Positions 17,345 to 26,887 are shown, counted from the stretch's first letter. The stretch is DNA of 64,000 nt from Anaerobium acetethylicum (GCF_900096945.1 NZ_FMKA01000007.1:1-64000); one strand, 5' to 3'. The notes: a model not told the origin generated them from the sequence alone. Program-made: numbers and translations.

Positions 17345-19735
17345 CCTGTTCCTGAAAAATCCTCTGATCAGGTTTTTCATCCCCCTGAAGAAATGTCCGT
17401 TCACGACCTCAAGCAGCGCCTCCGCCATCTCCATGCTGACCATTCCGCCCGTCATCTTGGCGATTCCGCGGAAAGGCATGTTATAAATGAACAGGACGTT
17501 CAGATTCGGATTTCCTTTTTGCATGCTGCGGTTTTTGATGCCTGTCAGTATCCGGCATACCAGTCTGGCCAGCCCGCTTTTTGCGTAATACATCTGGCAG
17601 AAGGCGTCGTTGATTTCCAGGAGGCCGTCTTTATTCCATCTGCTGTCTGGGATCGGATGTCCAAGCAGCTTTTCGAATTCAGAATCCGGCACCTGCCTGA
17701 TGTCGTGATTGTAGTAGGATGGAAGCTCTTCCCTGCTATATGGAAGCGGGGCTCCGGTTCCTTCCACTTTCACTTCGGCCGTCAGCCTGATGTCCCTGAC
17801 GTTTGCGCCAGCCATGATCTCGTAGGTTCCGGCTTCCACTTCCCAGCTTCCGGTGCCGCTGTTGTAATAGCGGAATGCTTTGTCGTCCAGTTCGATTGTC
17901 ACTGTTTTTGTTTCCTTCGCCTTCAGGAATACCTTCCTGAAGCCTTTCAGTTCCTTTGCAGGGCGGAACAGCATGCTGTCTTTTGCCGCGATGTAGATCT
18001 GCACCACTTCCGCGCCATCCATCTCTCCGGTGTTCGTCACCTTGAGGCTGACCTGTGTCCTGTCGGCTTTTATATCTGAGTAGGCAAATGTCGTGTAGCT
18101 GAGCCCGAATCCAAAGGGGAACAGCACCGGAATATCCGCGCTTTCATAATAGCGGTATCCCACATAGAGGCCTTCCCGGTATTCGGCTGTTTTTTCTTCT
18201 CCAGGATAATACCGGAAGGCAGGCGTATCCTCGTATTTTACAGGGTAGGTTTCGCTGAGTCTTCCGGATGGGCAGACCTTTCCCGTAAGGATGTTCAGTA
18301 CTGCCACTGCTCCTGCCTGGCCGGAAAGGTATCCGTGGACGACTGCTTTCGCTTTTGAGATCCATGGCATTTCCACGGCGGCTCCTGCGGACATCACTAC
18401 GATGATATTCGGATTCACCGCTGCCACTGCCTCGAAGACCTCAATCTGGTTTTTCGCCATCTGCATGTGGGCACGGTCCATTCCTTCTGATTCTGCAAGC
18501 TCGTCAAGGCCCAGATAGAGCAGTACCGCATCTGCGTTCTTTGCCAGTTCGGCTGCCCGCTGCTTCAGAACCTCATCTGGTTTTCCATTTCTCTGAAAGC
18601 CCTGTTCATATCCGGTCATCACAAGGCTGCTTTTTTCAATTGCTTCCAGGGGCGTTTCCAATTTTGTCGGATTTACCACACTCGAGCCGGCGCCCTGGTA
18701 GCGGGGCGTTTTTGCAAAGTCTCCGATGACTGCAACTTTTGTTCCCGCCTTCAGTGGGAGAGTCTTCCCATCGTTTTTCAGGAGTACGACGGACTCTTCC
18801 GCTGCTTTTTCTGCCATGGTGTGATGCTTTTCCACATCGAAGGGCTGGTTTTTCTTCTCTTTGGTCGCCTCACAGGTCTCAAAGAGAACGCTTAACAGCT
18901 CATCTATTCGTTTATCTAAAAGTTCTTCACTTAATGTTCCATTTTCAACTGCTTTGACCAGTTCCCGTATGCCGTCCATTCCGCTGGCTGGCATTTCCAG
19001 ATGGCTTCCGTTTTTCACGCCCTCTGCATGGCTGTTGCTTCCGCCCCAGTCGGACACGACAAATCCGTCAAAGCCCCATTCGTCCACAAGTATCTCCTGG
19101 AGAAGGTGCGCGTTTTCATTTGCATAGACTCCGTTGACCTTGTTGTAGGCAGACATGATGGATTTTGCTTTTCCTTCTTTTACCGCTATCTCAAATCCTG
19201 TTGTATAGATTTCCCGCAATGTCCGTTCATCCACTACGGAATCATTGGACATCCTTCTAAGTTCCTGGCTGTTTGCCGCAAAATGTTTCGGACAGGCAAC
19301 CACACCCTGGCTCTGGATGCCGCGGATATATCCTGCTGCCATCTTCCCAGATAAATAAGGATCCTCGCTGAAATATTCAAAATTCCTTCCGCAGAGGGGG
19401 CTTCTCTTGATATTCAGGCCCGGTCCAAGAAGCACGTTTACGCTCTGTGCAAGGGCTTCTGTTCCAAGATGGACGCCTATCTCTTCCCCGAGCTCCGGAT
19501 TCCAGCTGTTTGCAATTGCCGCTGCTGTGGGAAAGCAGGTTGCGGGCAGGCTGGCGTTTAATCCTAAATGATCTGCATCTCCTGCCTGTTTCCTGAGGCC
19601 GTGAGGTCCGTCAGATAATGTGATGGAAGGGATTCCAAGCCGTTCGATATCTACAGTCTGCCAGAAATCTTTTCCGGACAGCAGGCTTGCCTTTTCCTCC
19701 AGTGTCATTTGCTTTATTAGTGATTCGTATTTCAT
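17336..19735 (-). CDS. Intracellular GH3 beta-glycosidase, GtrA-linked copy 1
   Basis: 799 aa without signal peptide, so cytoplasmic. Standard GH3 order: N-terminal barrel about 1-300 with nucleophile D229 in GFVVSDWGG, alpha/beta sandwich about 310-520 (AVIGDFAKTPRYQGAGSS), and fibronectin-like domain about 560-660 ending near KAFRYYNSGTG. It then carries an extra ~140-residue C-terminal region not typical for the family (LLEINDAFCQMYYAKSGLARLV ... MPFRGIAKMTGGMVSMEMAEALLE). This tail is conserved in the GH3 at 29571. Start follows GAGGTAGAG. The likely reaction is hydrolysis of small beta-glucosides or related glycosides; specificity is not evident. It is co-transcribed with GtrA. Confidence 0.9.
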   Translation of the reverse strand: MKYESLIKQMTLEEKASLLSGKDFWQTVDIERLGIPSITLSDGPHGLRKQAGDADHLGLNASLPATCFPTAAAIANSWNPELGEEIGVHLGTEALAQSVNVLLGPGLNIKRSPLCGRNFEYFSEDPYLSGKMAAGYIRGIQSQGVVACPKHFAANSQELRRMSNDSVVDERTLREIYTTGFEIAVKEGKAKSIMSAYNKVNGVYANENAHLLQEILVDEWGFDGFVVSDWGGSNSHAEGVKNGSHLEMPASGMDGIRELVKAVENGTLSEELLDKRIDELLSVLFETCEATKEKKNQPFDVEKHHTMAEKAAEESVVLLKNDGKTLPLKAGTKVAVIGDFAKTPRYQGAGSSVVNPTKLETPLEAIEKSSLVMTGYEQGFQRNGKPDEVLKQRAAELAKNADAVLLYLGLDELAESEGMDRAHMQMAKNQIEVFEAVAAVNPNIIVVMSAGAAVEMPWISKAKAVVHGYLSGQAGAVAVLNILTGKVCPSGRLSETYPVKYEDTPAFRYYPGEEKTAEYREGLYVGYRYYESADIPVLFPFGFGLSYTTFAYSDIKADRTQVSLKVTNTGEMDGAEVVQIYIAAKDSMLFRPAKELKGFRKVFLKAKETKTVTIELDDKAFRYYNSGTGSWEVEAGTYEIMAGANVRDIRLTAEVKVEGTGAPLPYSREELPSYYNHDIRQVPDSEFEKLLGHPIPDSRWNKDGLLEINDAFCQMYYAKSGLARLVCRILTGIKNRSMQKGNPNLNVLFIYNMPFRGIAKMTGGMVSMEMAEALLEVVNGHFFRGMKNLIRGFFRNRKK

Positions 19736-19772
19736 TTGCTCTACCTCATAAACACCGAAGAATGATCGAGTT

Positions 19773-19913
19773 GACTATTCAGGACTGCGTCCTGCATAGT
19801 TACAGATGATGCACACAAATTGCAAAATCAGCAATTTGGCGCATGCATGTCTCGGGTTTTTATGCAAATTCAGCATAAAAACACCTCGCGGGACAGGCCC
19901 TCTGAATAGTTAC
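19773..19913. repeat. Composite palindromic element, GTAACTATTCAGGAC family, longest copy
   Basis: The 31-bp palindromic unit (GACTATTCAGGACTGCGTCC and mirror, to 19803) is followed by ATGATGCACACAAATTGC, an AAATTGC/GCAATTT hairpin, and a perfect GTTTTTATGC / GCATAAAAAC hairpin (19857-19881). It closes with CTGAATAGTTAC, which inverts the left end. The inverted ends and internal hairpins make it MITE-like. Shorter relatives are at 11462, 26917, 32335, 43506, 46378, 53161 and 54697. Confidence 0.75.
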
Positions 19914-19944
19914 TGATCAAATTCTCTTTCACATGCTTTTAAAT

Positions 19945-19982
19945 ATTCCAGCACCGCAGGTAACTTGCTGCGATGCTGGAAT
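19945..19982 (-). terminator. Hairpin after permuted GH3 gene
   Basis: ATTCCAGCA (19945-19953) pairs with TGCTGGAAT (19974-19982), with a further CGCA/TGCG inner stem. It lies about 65 bp beyond the GH3 stop. The T-run is weak, so terminator function is probable rather than certain. Confidence 0.55.
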
Positions 19983-20046
19983 GATTAATTGTAACTGTTT
20001 CTGTCCACAGCTGACTACGAGGGATGCAGTCATGAATGGTCTTTTT

Positions 20047-22947
20047 TTAGTTTTCTTCTGCTATTCTTCCGCTTGGAGCAATGATGCTGTCCGCATCCGC
20101 TTTCCTGCGCTTGTACCCTTTTACTACCACAAACAGTTCAAGAGAAACAAGGAGTCCCACGATCAGGATATCTGCACCTGCAAGCATAATCTTCCACTGT
20201 GGAATCTTGCTGCTTTCCGCGATTGCCGCTGCGCTGTAAGCGCGGCTGTTGACAACCGTGAACATGATGTTCTTGCATGCCTGACGCATTGCGATTACGG
20301 AGGTAGCGCTTGTATCGTCTACATAGTTCGTCTTTGCATCATAGTTTGCAAGACAGATGTCATTTCCGTTTCTGATCAGCTGATCAGCGTCCTGGTATCC
20401 GTATACGCCGTAGTAGTCAGTCAGTACGAATCCCTGGAATCCCCATTCATCACGGAGAACTGATTTCAGGAGGGCGCTGGATGCACCTGCATAGGTGGTT
20501 CCGATGTAGTTGAAGGAAGACATGACTGCCATAGCGCCGCCTTCTTTTACTGCCATTTCAAAAGGTTTCAGATAGATTTCACGGATTGCCTGTTCGTTTG
20601 ACCATGTACAGAGCATGCTCAGACGGTTGGTTTCCTGGTCATTGAGTGCAAAATGTTTCATGTAAGCATATACGCCGTGTTCCGCTGCGCCTGCGATTGC
20701 CTGCGAAGCAATCTCGCCGCTTAAAAGTCCATCTTCTGAATAGTATTCAAAGTTTCTTCCTGCAAAAGCGGAACGGTGGATGTTCATAGCTGGTGCATAC
20801 CATCCGGATACGCCCATTTCATCTGCCATTGTTCCGATGCTGTCACCGAACTGTGCTGCAATGTCTTTGTTCCATGTTGATGCGATCATAACTGCGGATG
20901 GGAATCCGATGGATCCTACTCCGGTGAAGTTGTTGTTGATGGAAGCTGGTCCGTCGCAGTCGATTGTGGAGACCTTTCCAACGGAATCTGCTGCTGCAGT
21001 CTGGTATCCACCTAATGCGATCATGGTCTTCATTTCATCGATTGTAAGCTGGTCTAACAGTTTATCCCAGTTTGCATCATCAAATTCTGCATCGCGCATA
21101 TCTGCGAGAGAGAGGCCGTTGTCTGCGCCTGTTACAGGCATTTCGTCGGCATCGTTGTTGTAATCTGCCGGATCATAGTTCGAGTTGTTTACGAAGGTAT
21201 CTTTATATTCCTGCGCAAGAGTCAGGGATGGTGCTGCAGTCGCTTCTGCATAGTTTGCAAATCCGTTGGCACGTGATAAGTAGGTTGCATCGCCTGCTGC
21301 ATTGTCAAACTGGTTTTCAGCAGCCACTTCGTCAGTGGAACGCTGATTGCTTTCGTCATAAACTATCTTTTCTTCTACTGTGTAGGTTTTTGAATCGATT
21401 GCAGTGTGTGAATCTGCGTTGATGGAGACCGTATAGTCGCCTGCATCCAGCACGTAGCATCCTTCACCGGCTGCGTCGTAGGAAGCCATGTCTTCAGCCG
21501 CGAACGTAACAGTGATTGTCTGGGATGCCCCAGCCTCTAACATATCTGTCTTTTCAAATGCAACAAGATTTGCCGTTGCTTTTTCGATTCCGCCATCCGT
21601 GTATGGAGGATTGTAATATACTTCTACCACATCCTTGCCGGCAACAGAACCTGTATTGGTGACTGTCACGTCGAACGTGATGTTTCCGTCTGCATCTTCT
21701 TTCATCTCTCCCATTTCCTGTGTAAAGGAAGTATAGGAAAGGCCGTGTCCGAAAGGATATAATACTGCTTCGTCATAATTGATCAGGCCTTCTGCCGCTG
21801 CCGTCTCATAGAAACGGTATCCCACATAAATGCCTTCTGTGTAGTTTACGAAAGTCGGTAAGGTCGGAGCTCCGAACGCATTTCCTTCGAACTCGCTCAT
21901 GTTGTCATATACTAAATTTCCAAAGTTGTTATAGGTTGGAGCTGCTGTCAGATCTGACACGAAGGTATCTGCGGCTTTACCGGATGGATTTACGGTACCA
22001 TTCACGATGTCGCCTAAAGCGTTAAAGCCTGACTGTCCTGTACCCGGACACCAGATGAGACCTTTGATCTGGCTGTATTCCTTCACGAAATTCAGTTCCA
22101 TGGCATTCGCGCCGTTGTATACGACTACGACGTTGTCGAAATTGCTGCAGACAAGGTCGATCATGTCTTTTTCGCTCTGGCTCAGTTCAAGGTAATGAGC
22201 GCCATCAGGAAATTCTTTGTAATCTTCCGTATTATCTGTGAATGTGATTGCATCCATATCAGTCGGGAGGTCTGCACCTTCACCGCCGACTCTTGTGATG
22301 ACTACCATTGCTGTGTCTGAAAATGATTTTGCATTTTCCATCAGCTCAGCCGGATAGGTGTCTGCCGCTGGTTCCGGAAGTGTCCAGTCCTGTGCGAACA
22401 TGCTTACGACCGGACGGTCCGCACGGTAAGTGGTATAAAAATCCGATATTTCCTTGTTTAAGCTGTATCCTGCATTTTCAAGTCCCTGCAGTAACGAAAC
22501 TGTAGGATATGCATCTGATAAGGCTCCTGATCCTGTTCCGCCGTAGCATGGATTCGTGGAAGCCCATCCGAATACGTTCAGTTTGGTGGTATCCTGTATC
22601 GGTAAAATGTTGTCTTTATTTTCCAGAAGAACAATTCCCTCTTCGGCAACCGTTTCACACAGTGCTTCTGCTTCTGCTGAAGTTTCTTCTGTAATCGTTC
22701 CGTTCCCCATTGCGAGAGATACGATCGTCGACATAGGTCCGAGAACGACTGCGTTTATCGTAATGACCAGTCCCAATAAGATGGCAATACCTGCCTGTGT
22801 TCTTACCACATATTTCTTGTGTTTCTGCATTTTCCTGCAAACAACCATTGCAACGATTGCTGCTACCAACACGACGGCAAAAAATATCAGCTGTGGTTTA
22901 CAGTTATTTAAGATATTCATTACGTCTGCAATATTAATATTCAACAT
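20047..22947 (-). CDS. Membrane-anchored GH3 glycosidase with reversed domain order
   Basis: 966 aa. Two N-terminal membrane segments (about 17-35 and 50-75) are followed by what is normally the GH3 C-terminal alpha/beta domain (ETVAEEGIVLLENKDNILPI, NVFGWASTNPCYGGTGSGALSD) and a fibronectin-like domain (GLSYTSFTQEMGEM). Only then comes the catalytic barrel (about 610-900) with nucleophile D844 in GFVLTDYYG and FAGRNFEYYSEDG before it. A last membrane helix (about 915-940) and a basic tail close the protein. The catalytic part is therefore flanked by membrane anchors, probably on the outer face. The reversed order is known in some rumen and gut GH3 enzymes. Start follows AAGGAGG. Substrate unknown; linkage to AgrC/AgrA-like genes upstream is only positional. 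Confidence 0.88.
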   Translation of the reverse strand: MLNINIADVMNILNNCKPQLIFFAVVLVAAIVAMVVCRKMQKHKKYVVRTQAGIAILLGLVITINAVVLGPMSTIVSLAMGNGTITEETSAEAEALCETVAEEGIVLLENKDNILPIQDTTKLNVFGWASTNPCYGGTGSGALSDAYPTVSLLQGLENAGYSLNKEISDFYTTYRADRPVVSMFAQDWTLPEPAADTYPAELMENAKSFSDTAMVVITRVGGEGADLPTDMDAITFTDNTEDYKEFPDGAHYLELSQSEKDMIDLVCSNFDNVVVVYNGANAMELNFVKEYSQIKGLIWCPGTGQSGFNALGDIVNGTVNPSGKAADTFVSDLTAAPTYNNFGNLVYDNMSEFEGNAFGAPTLPTFVNYTEGIYVGYRFYETAAAEGLINYDEAVLYPFGHGLSYTSFTQEMGEMKEDADGNITFDVTVTNTGSVAGKDVVEVYYNPPYTDGGIEKATANLVAFEKTDMLEAGASQTITVTFAAEDMASYDAAGEGCYVLDAGDYTVSINADSHTAIDSKTYTVEEKIVYDESNQRSTDEVAAENQFDNAAGDATYLSRANGFANYAEATAAPSLTLAQEYKDTFVNNSNYDPADYNNDADEMPVTGADNGLSLADMRDAEFDDANWDKLLDQLTIDEMKTMIALGGYQTAAADSVGKVSTIDCDGPASINNNFTGVGSIGFPSAVMIASTWNKDIAAQFGDSIGTMADEMGVSGWYAPAMNIHRSAFAGRNFEYYSEDGLLSGEIASQAIAGAAEHGVYAYMKHFALNDQETNRLSMLCTWSNEQAIREIYLKPFEMAVKEGGAMAVMSSFNYIGTTYAGASSALLKSVLRDEWGFQGFVLTDYYGVYGYQDADQLIRNGNDICLANYDAKTNYVDDTSATSVIAMRQACKNIMFTVVNSRAYSAAAIAESSKIPQWKIMLAGADILIVGLLVSLELFVVVKGYKRRKADADSIIAPSGRIAEEN

Positions 22948-23029
22948 TTTTTCATTTCCTCCTTATTTGTGCATCTGAAATCCTCCGGCGCCTTGAAAGA
23001 ATTCCTTAAGATGTATCTATCATAATACA

Positions 23030-23070
23030 AAAACAACAGCTTGCGCCACGTGTGACACAACCTGTTGTTT
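23030..23070 (-). terminator. Terminator after the sensor kinase gene
   Basis: AAACAACAG (23031-23039) pairs with CTGTTGTTT (23062-23070); on the minus strand the stem ends in TTTTTGT. It lies just beyond the kinase stop at 23092. Confidence 0.75.
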
Positions 23071-23091
23071 ATTTAGCATTTTTTGAACATT

Positions 23092-24489
23092 TTATGTGTT
23101 TGAATCTTCTTTTTTGTGCATATTGTATGTTTTTTCATTTGCCGTTTTGTTGATATTGCCTAACGTTTTTCCCTTGTCCTGCCTGGGAATTGGAAGCAGT
23201 ATCCTAAGGACAAACCAGTTGTCTTCCGTATTGATGGTCATGGTTCCGCCATATTTCCTGGTAATCATGTCAATGCTCTTGAGGCCGTATCCGTGATAGT
23301 CCTTGTTCTTTTTTGTCGTATCCGGAAGCCCCTGCTCCAGCACCGGCAGCTCCGCGCTGTAGTTCTCGAACCGTATCATGGCCAGCTGGCCTTTCCTGTA
23401 GACAGCAGTCTTGACGAGACGCTTCTCGATGTCTTCCTGCTTTTCCACGCTTTCGATTGCATTGTCAAGGGCATTCCCGAAGACAGAGCAGATATCCACC
23501 GTGTCCATGAATTTCAGCACCGTTCCGTCCGCCACGCAGGTGAAATTGATGTTGTTCATGGTGCAGTATGCGCTTTTCATGGTCAGCAGGATGTCCAGCA
23601 CATGGTTCCCCGTCTTGAATTCCGATTCGTACAGCTTGATCCTGTTCTCCATCTCCAGCAGGTAATGGTCCCGTTTCTCAAGGTCCGTCTCCTGGCGGAT
23701 CGCGATGATCTGGTGCTTCAGGTCGTGGTATTTCTGATTCAGCACCTCGATGTTGTTTCGGGACATCTCGTACTGGTTATACTGTCTGAGCAGCATCTCA
23801 TTGATCGCTTCCATCTCATAGGCCAGCTGGCGCTTCTGCCGCTCGTCCTGCTGGGAGTAGAGAAGCAGGACGCCGCACAGGTCCACCAGGGTGCGGATGT
23901 AGAAAATCTCCTGCAGGTTCGTCCCGCTGAAGGGGGTGTTGATGTTCACAAAGCTGATGTTGCTGAACATGAAGATGGTCAGGGCAATGATCGTCGTGCT
24001 GACCAGCTCCGTGGATTTTACCCCGAGGCCCTTGTCATGGGGCAGCTTCCTGATTTCAAGCAGGTAGTCCCCCAGGAAGATCGCTCCGTAGATGACCAGG
24101 CAGAACAGGTTTCTCCGCCAGTTATCCCGGGGCATTCCCTGGTTCACAAAAAAGCTGTAGATCTGCCATTCCAGGGCAGCCGCAAACTCGGCAAGCACGA
24201 ATATCCTCGCGCAGCAGAAGCCGATGTCTGCCTTCGGTATGTCGCAGGTCGTATATAGATAGAAAAACATGGAAGCCACTGCAAGCATCATGACCGGTAT
24301 CCAGAACACGATGGGCGCATTGCCGGTCAGGCCCAGCAGCATGCCCTGCAGCAGAAGCCAGAAGCCCGCGATGACAGCCAGCTTCCCGTTTCCGACCTTC
24401 CTTTTCAGGGACAGGATATAGATCGTGCAGGCCCCCCATTCCGCCAGCGCCGTATAAAGGCGGGGAATCTCCTCGGTCAGGTACATCAA
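23092..24489 (-). CDS. AgrC-like GHKL sensor histidine kinase
   Basis: 465 aa. About six membrane helices fill residues 1-200, followed by a coiled region and a dimerisation/phosphoacceptor segment (NQKYHDLKHQIIAIRQ) with the likely phosphorylated His in YHDLKH. The GHKL ATPase domain has the N box (GNALDNAIESVEK) and G box (GYGLKSIDMI). It overlaps the response regulator gene by 4 bp (ATGA), so both are made together. This architecture is used by peptide-sensing kinases such as AgrC, but no AgrB or AgrD-like gene lies nearby, so the signal is unknown. A basic Lys/His-rich tail ends the protein. Confidence 0.9.
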   Translation of the reverse strand: MMYLTEEIPRLYTALAEWGACTIYILSLKRKVGNGKLAVIAGFWLLLQGMLLGLTGNAPIVFWIPVMMLAVASMFFYLYTTCDIPKADIGFCCARIFVLAEFAAALEWQIYSFFVNQGMPRDNWRRNLFCLVIYGAIFLGDYLLEIRKLPHDKGLGVKSTELVSTTIIALTIFMFSNISFVNINTPFSGTNLQEIFYIRTLVDLCGVLLLYSQQDERQKRQLAYEMEAINEMLLRQYNQYEMSRNNIEVLNQKYHDLKHQIIAIRQETDLEKRDHYLLEMENRIKLYESEFKTGNHVLDILLTMKSAYCTMNNINFTCVADGTVLKFMDTVDICSVFGNALDNAIESVEKQEDIEKRLVKTAVYRKGQLAMIRFENYSAELPVLEQGLPDTTKKNKDYHGYGLKSIDMITRKYGGTMTINTEDNWFVLRILLPIPRQDKGKTLGNINKTANEKTYNMHKKEDSNT

Positions 24490-25193
24490 CGTCCACCTCC
24501 CACGTAATCCGCCACGGCATCGATGAACTGCTTTTTCCTTGGACGTGAAATCTGCAGCTCCTCGCCATTGACGATCACATTATTCTGGACTACCCCGTCC
24601 ACATAGCGGAGATTGACCAGGTAGCAGTTGTTGCACCGGACGAACTTATATTCCGCAAGCATCTGCTCCACATTTTTCATGGAATCCCTGGTGCTGTAGG
24701 AATCGCTGGTGGTATGGACGATGATCTGGTGGCGCTTGCTTTCCACATAGACGATCTCTTCCACATTAAGCCGCAGCATGCCGCTTTCGACCCGGATATA
24801 GAAGTATGCCTTTTTCCTGGTCTTCACATAGCTGATTGCTTTGTGGATCTCCTGGGAAAAGGCGAAGTAGCTGACCGGCTTCAGCAGGTAGTTCATCGCC
24901 TGGACCTCGTAGCCCTTCAGGGCGTACTGGGCCATATTCGTGATGAAGATCAGGATGACATCGGAATCCATCTTCCTGATCAGCTCTGCCGCGCGCATGC
25001 CGTCCATGAAACGCATCTCGATGTCCAGAATGATGATGTCATATTCTGCCTTATACTCTTCTGCGATGTCCGCCCCGTCCGTAAAGGTGGTGATTTTCAG
25101 TTTCTCATTATATTCTTCCTGATATCTGTCCGTATACTCACGCAATGTCATCCTGCTTTTTTCGTCATCATCAACAATGGCTATATGTACCAT
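24486..25193 (-). CDS. LytTR-family response regulator, AgrA-like
   Basis: 235 aa: receiver domain about 1-120 (VDDDEKS acidic pocket, DIIILDIEM phosphoacceptor, LKPVSY) and LytTR DNA-binding domain about 135-230 (VEEIVYVESKRHQIIVHT, FVRCNNCYLVNLRYVDGV). Start follows GGGGGAA. It is the first gene of a two-gene operon with a strong promoter (25254-25282) and is the partner of the kinase. The targets are not visible; the neighbouring GH3 and GH43 genes are candidates by position only. Confidence 0.92.
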   Translation of the reverse strand: MVHIAIVDDDEKSRMTLREYTDRYQEEYNEKLKITTFTDGADIAEEYKAEYDIIILDIEMRFMDGMRAAELIRKMDSDVILIFITNMAQYALKGYEVQAMNYLLKPVSYFAFSQEIHKAISYVKTRKKAYFYIRVESGMLRLNVEEIVYVESKRHQIIVHTTSDSYSTRDSMKNVEQMLAEYKFVRCNNCYLVNLRYVDGVVQNNVIVNGEELQISRPRKKQFIDAVADYVGGGR

Positions 25194-25253
25194 CTTCGTT
25201 CCCCCGTCTTATGATTTCTAAATGGTGGCTGAAAGCTGTTCTCAAATAGTTGT

Positions 25254-25282
25254 ATCATAACTTTTCGGTGGGGTTTTGTCAA
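25254..25282 (-). promoter_or_regulatory. Sigma-A promoter of the AgrA/AgrC-like operon
   Basis: On the minus strand TTGACA (25277-25282), 17-bp spacer, TATGAT (25254-25259). It is about 60 bp before the response regulator start. Confidence 0.8.
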
Positions 25283-25302
25283 GGTGGGGGTGGGCTTTGG
25301 AA

Positions 25303-26757
25303 TCACTTCCCTGCTAAACCAAAAGCAAAAAAATCAATCCTCCCCCGCCCGGAAACCTTAAAATAGAGCGCCTTTTTCCCCTGTCCAATCTCCAAGGCTC
25401 CCACAAAAGTCCTGATCCTTCTGCCCTTGACCTCAAATGGAATACGTGCGTTGATGCTTCTGAACTCCCGGTCTTCTGATACCAGCATTTCTCCCGTTCC
25501 CTTTCCACGTATCTGTATGCTGATCTCATCTGCACCTGTCATTTGGAAGTACTTGAAGCCTGTGGCTGATCCATTCCTCATGTTGGCGATATATTGTGCC
25601 GGATAACTGTCCCTTCGTTCCCTTCCATCCTGCGTGAAATACGGATGCTTCCAGTATTTCAGCCATGGCAGTTTCACATCATATCTTCCTGTCCCCGACT
25701 CTGCCCACAGGCTGCATGCCGTCCTTGCCTCATACACACCCAGGCCTGCCAGGGGTTTCCCGTTCAGTCCGCTGCTGGTCATCTCCGCCTGTCTGAAGCT
25801 GCCATCTTCATTTTTCTGCAACGCTTCCGCGCAGGCCTGCCTTGAATAGGAGTGCCGGTTTGTATGCCTGTGATAAAAGATATAATACTGCCCATCGAGC
25901 TTCAGCATGCCGCCATGGTTATTGCCGATATAGTTGGATGCCCTGTTTTCATCCCTGTTGTCTTCCAGAAACAGATCCCCGTTGCTGACCAGCGTGCCGC
26001 CAAAACGGAATCCTTCCGTCGGTTTCTCGCTGACCGCATAGCACAGCTCATGATTGTGCCTTGATGAATATACAAAATAATACAGCCCGTCGTATTTTCG
26101 TATGGAACTGGCTTCAAAAAACTCATGCCCAAAAAATGCACCTTCTCCCGACTTTGGGAACAGCAGTTTTTCCGGCTCCCTGATGGTGACCATGTCCTGC
26201 TCCAGCTCAAGGACATATCCTCCCCCTGACTGAAGCCTGCGAAATCCCGTCATAACTGCGGGAACCGGGTGGCTGAATCCCGAATACAGATAGATCCTCC
26301 CATCATCGTCCGTCAGCACACCCGGATCAAAGGGAAAGGAATCTCCATTTTTCCGTCCCCATAGTCTCCCATCGGCATGCCGGACATGCCCCAGAAACCG
26401 GAAGCTCCCATTCGGTGTGTCGCAGACCGCAACCCCCATGATCCCAATAAAATCCAGGGCATAATACAGATAGTACCTTCCATCGGCGCCCTGCACCACA
26501 TCCGGCGCAAACAGCAGACGCAGCCCCAGAAGGTTTTTCGGATCCTGGCTTTTCCTAAAAATGACGCCTTCGTATTTCCAGTCGCTCAGGTCGCTGACCG
26601 GCGCCGACCAGCACACGTAATCGTTCATGCAGAACATGGGGGCTCCAAACCGGTCATGGGACCCATAGACGTACAGCCGGCCGTCAAAGATATAGGGCTC
26701 CCCGTCCGGAATATATTCGTAGCCTGGTAAATACGGATTAAAGATCTGTCTGTTCAT
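25303..26757 (-). CDS. Intracellular GH43 family glycosidase
   Basis: 484 aa, no signal peptide. Five-bladed propeller of the GH43 type about 1-310: base in NPYLPGYEYIPDGEPY, pKa-modulating Asp in FDPGVLTDDDG, and probable general acid Glu in FFEASSIRK. A C-terminal beta-sandwich about 370-484 resembles a CBM6-like domain (ISIQIRGKGTGEML). The family removes arabinofuranose, xylose or galactose from plant-type oligosaccharides; a cytoplasmic enzyme would act on imported short chains. Start follows AGGGAAG. It appears to be a single-gene unit. Confidence 0.88.
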   Translation of the reverse strand: MNRQIFNPYLPGYEYIPDGEPYIFDGRLYVYGSHDRFGAPMFCMNDYVCWSAPVSDLSDWKYEGVIFRKSQDPKNLLGLRLLFAPDVVQGADGRYYLYYALDFIGIMGVAVCDTPNGSFRFLGHVRHADGRLWGRKNGDSFPFDPGVLTDDDGRIYLYSGFSHPVPAVMTGFRRLQSGGGYVLELEQDMVTIREPEKLLFPKSGEGAFFGHEFFEASSIRKYDGLYYFVYSSRHNHELCYAVSEKPTEGFRFGGTLVSNGDLFLEDNRDENRASNYIGNNHGGMLKLDGQYYIFYHRHTNRHSYSRQACAEALQKNEDGSFRQAEMTSSGLNGKPLAGLGVYEARTACSLWAESGTGRYDVKLPWLKYWKHPYFTQDGRERRDSYPAQYIANMRNGSATGFKYFQMTGADEISIQIRGKGTGEMLVSEDREFRSINARIPFEVKGRRIRTFVGALEIGQGKKALYFKVSGRGRIDFFAFGLAGK

Positions 26758-26887
26758 TTGATTGCTTCCCTTTCTATCTGTTTTTCCTGACTATAGCATA
26801 CCTGTGCCGGGATTTATCACGGTGGGCACAACCTGATGATTGGGACGCATAATCTGCAAATCATTCTACTACTTATTTCATACGCAA

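Larger units (their letters stand above)
19736..20046. other. Repeat-filled intergenic region between two GH3 genes
   Basis: No gene is seen. It contains the 141-bp composite repeat at 19773-19913, a hairpin at 19945-19982, and a partial repeat around 20022 (GGATGCAGTCATGAATGG). Confidence 0.7.

Noticed and set aside
23293-24258. 321-codon plus-strand frame opposite the sensor kinase
   Set aside because: It is antisense to a well-supported kinase gene with conserved motifs, and its length is explained by codon bias.
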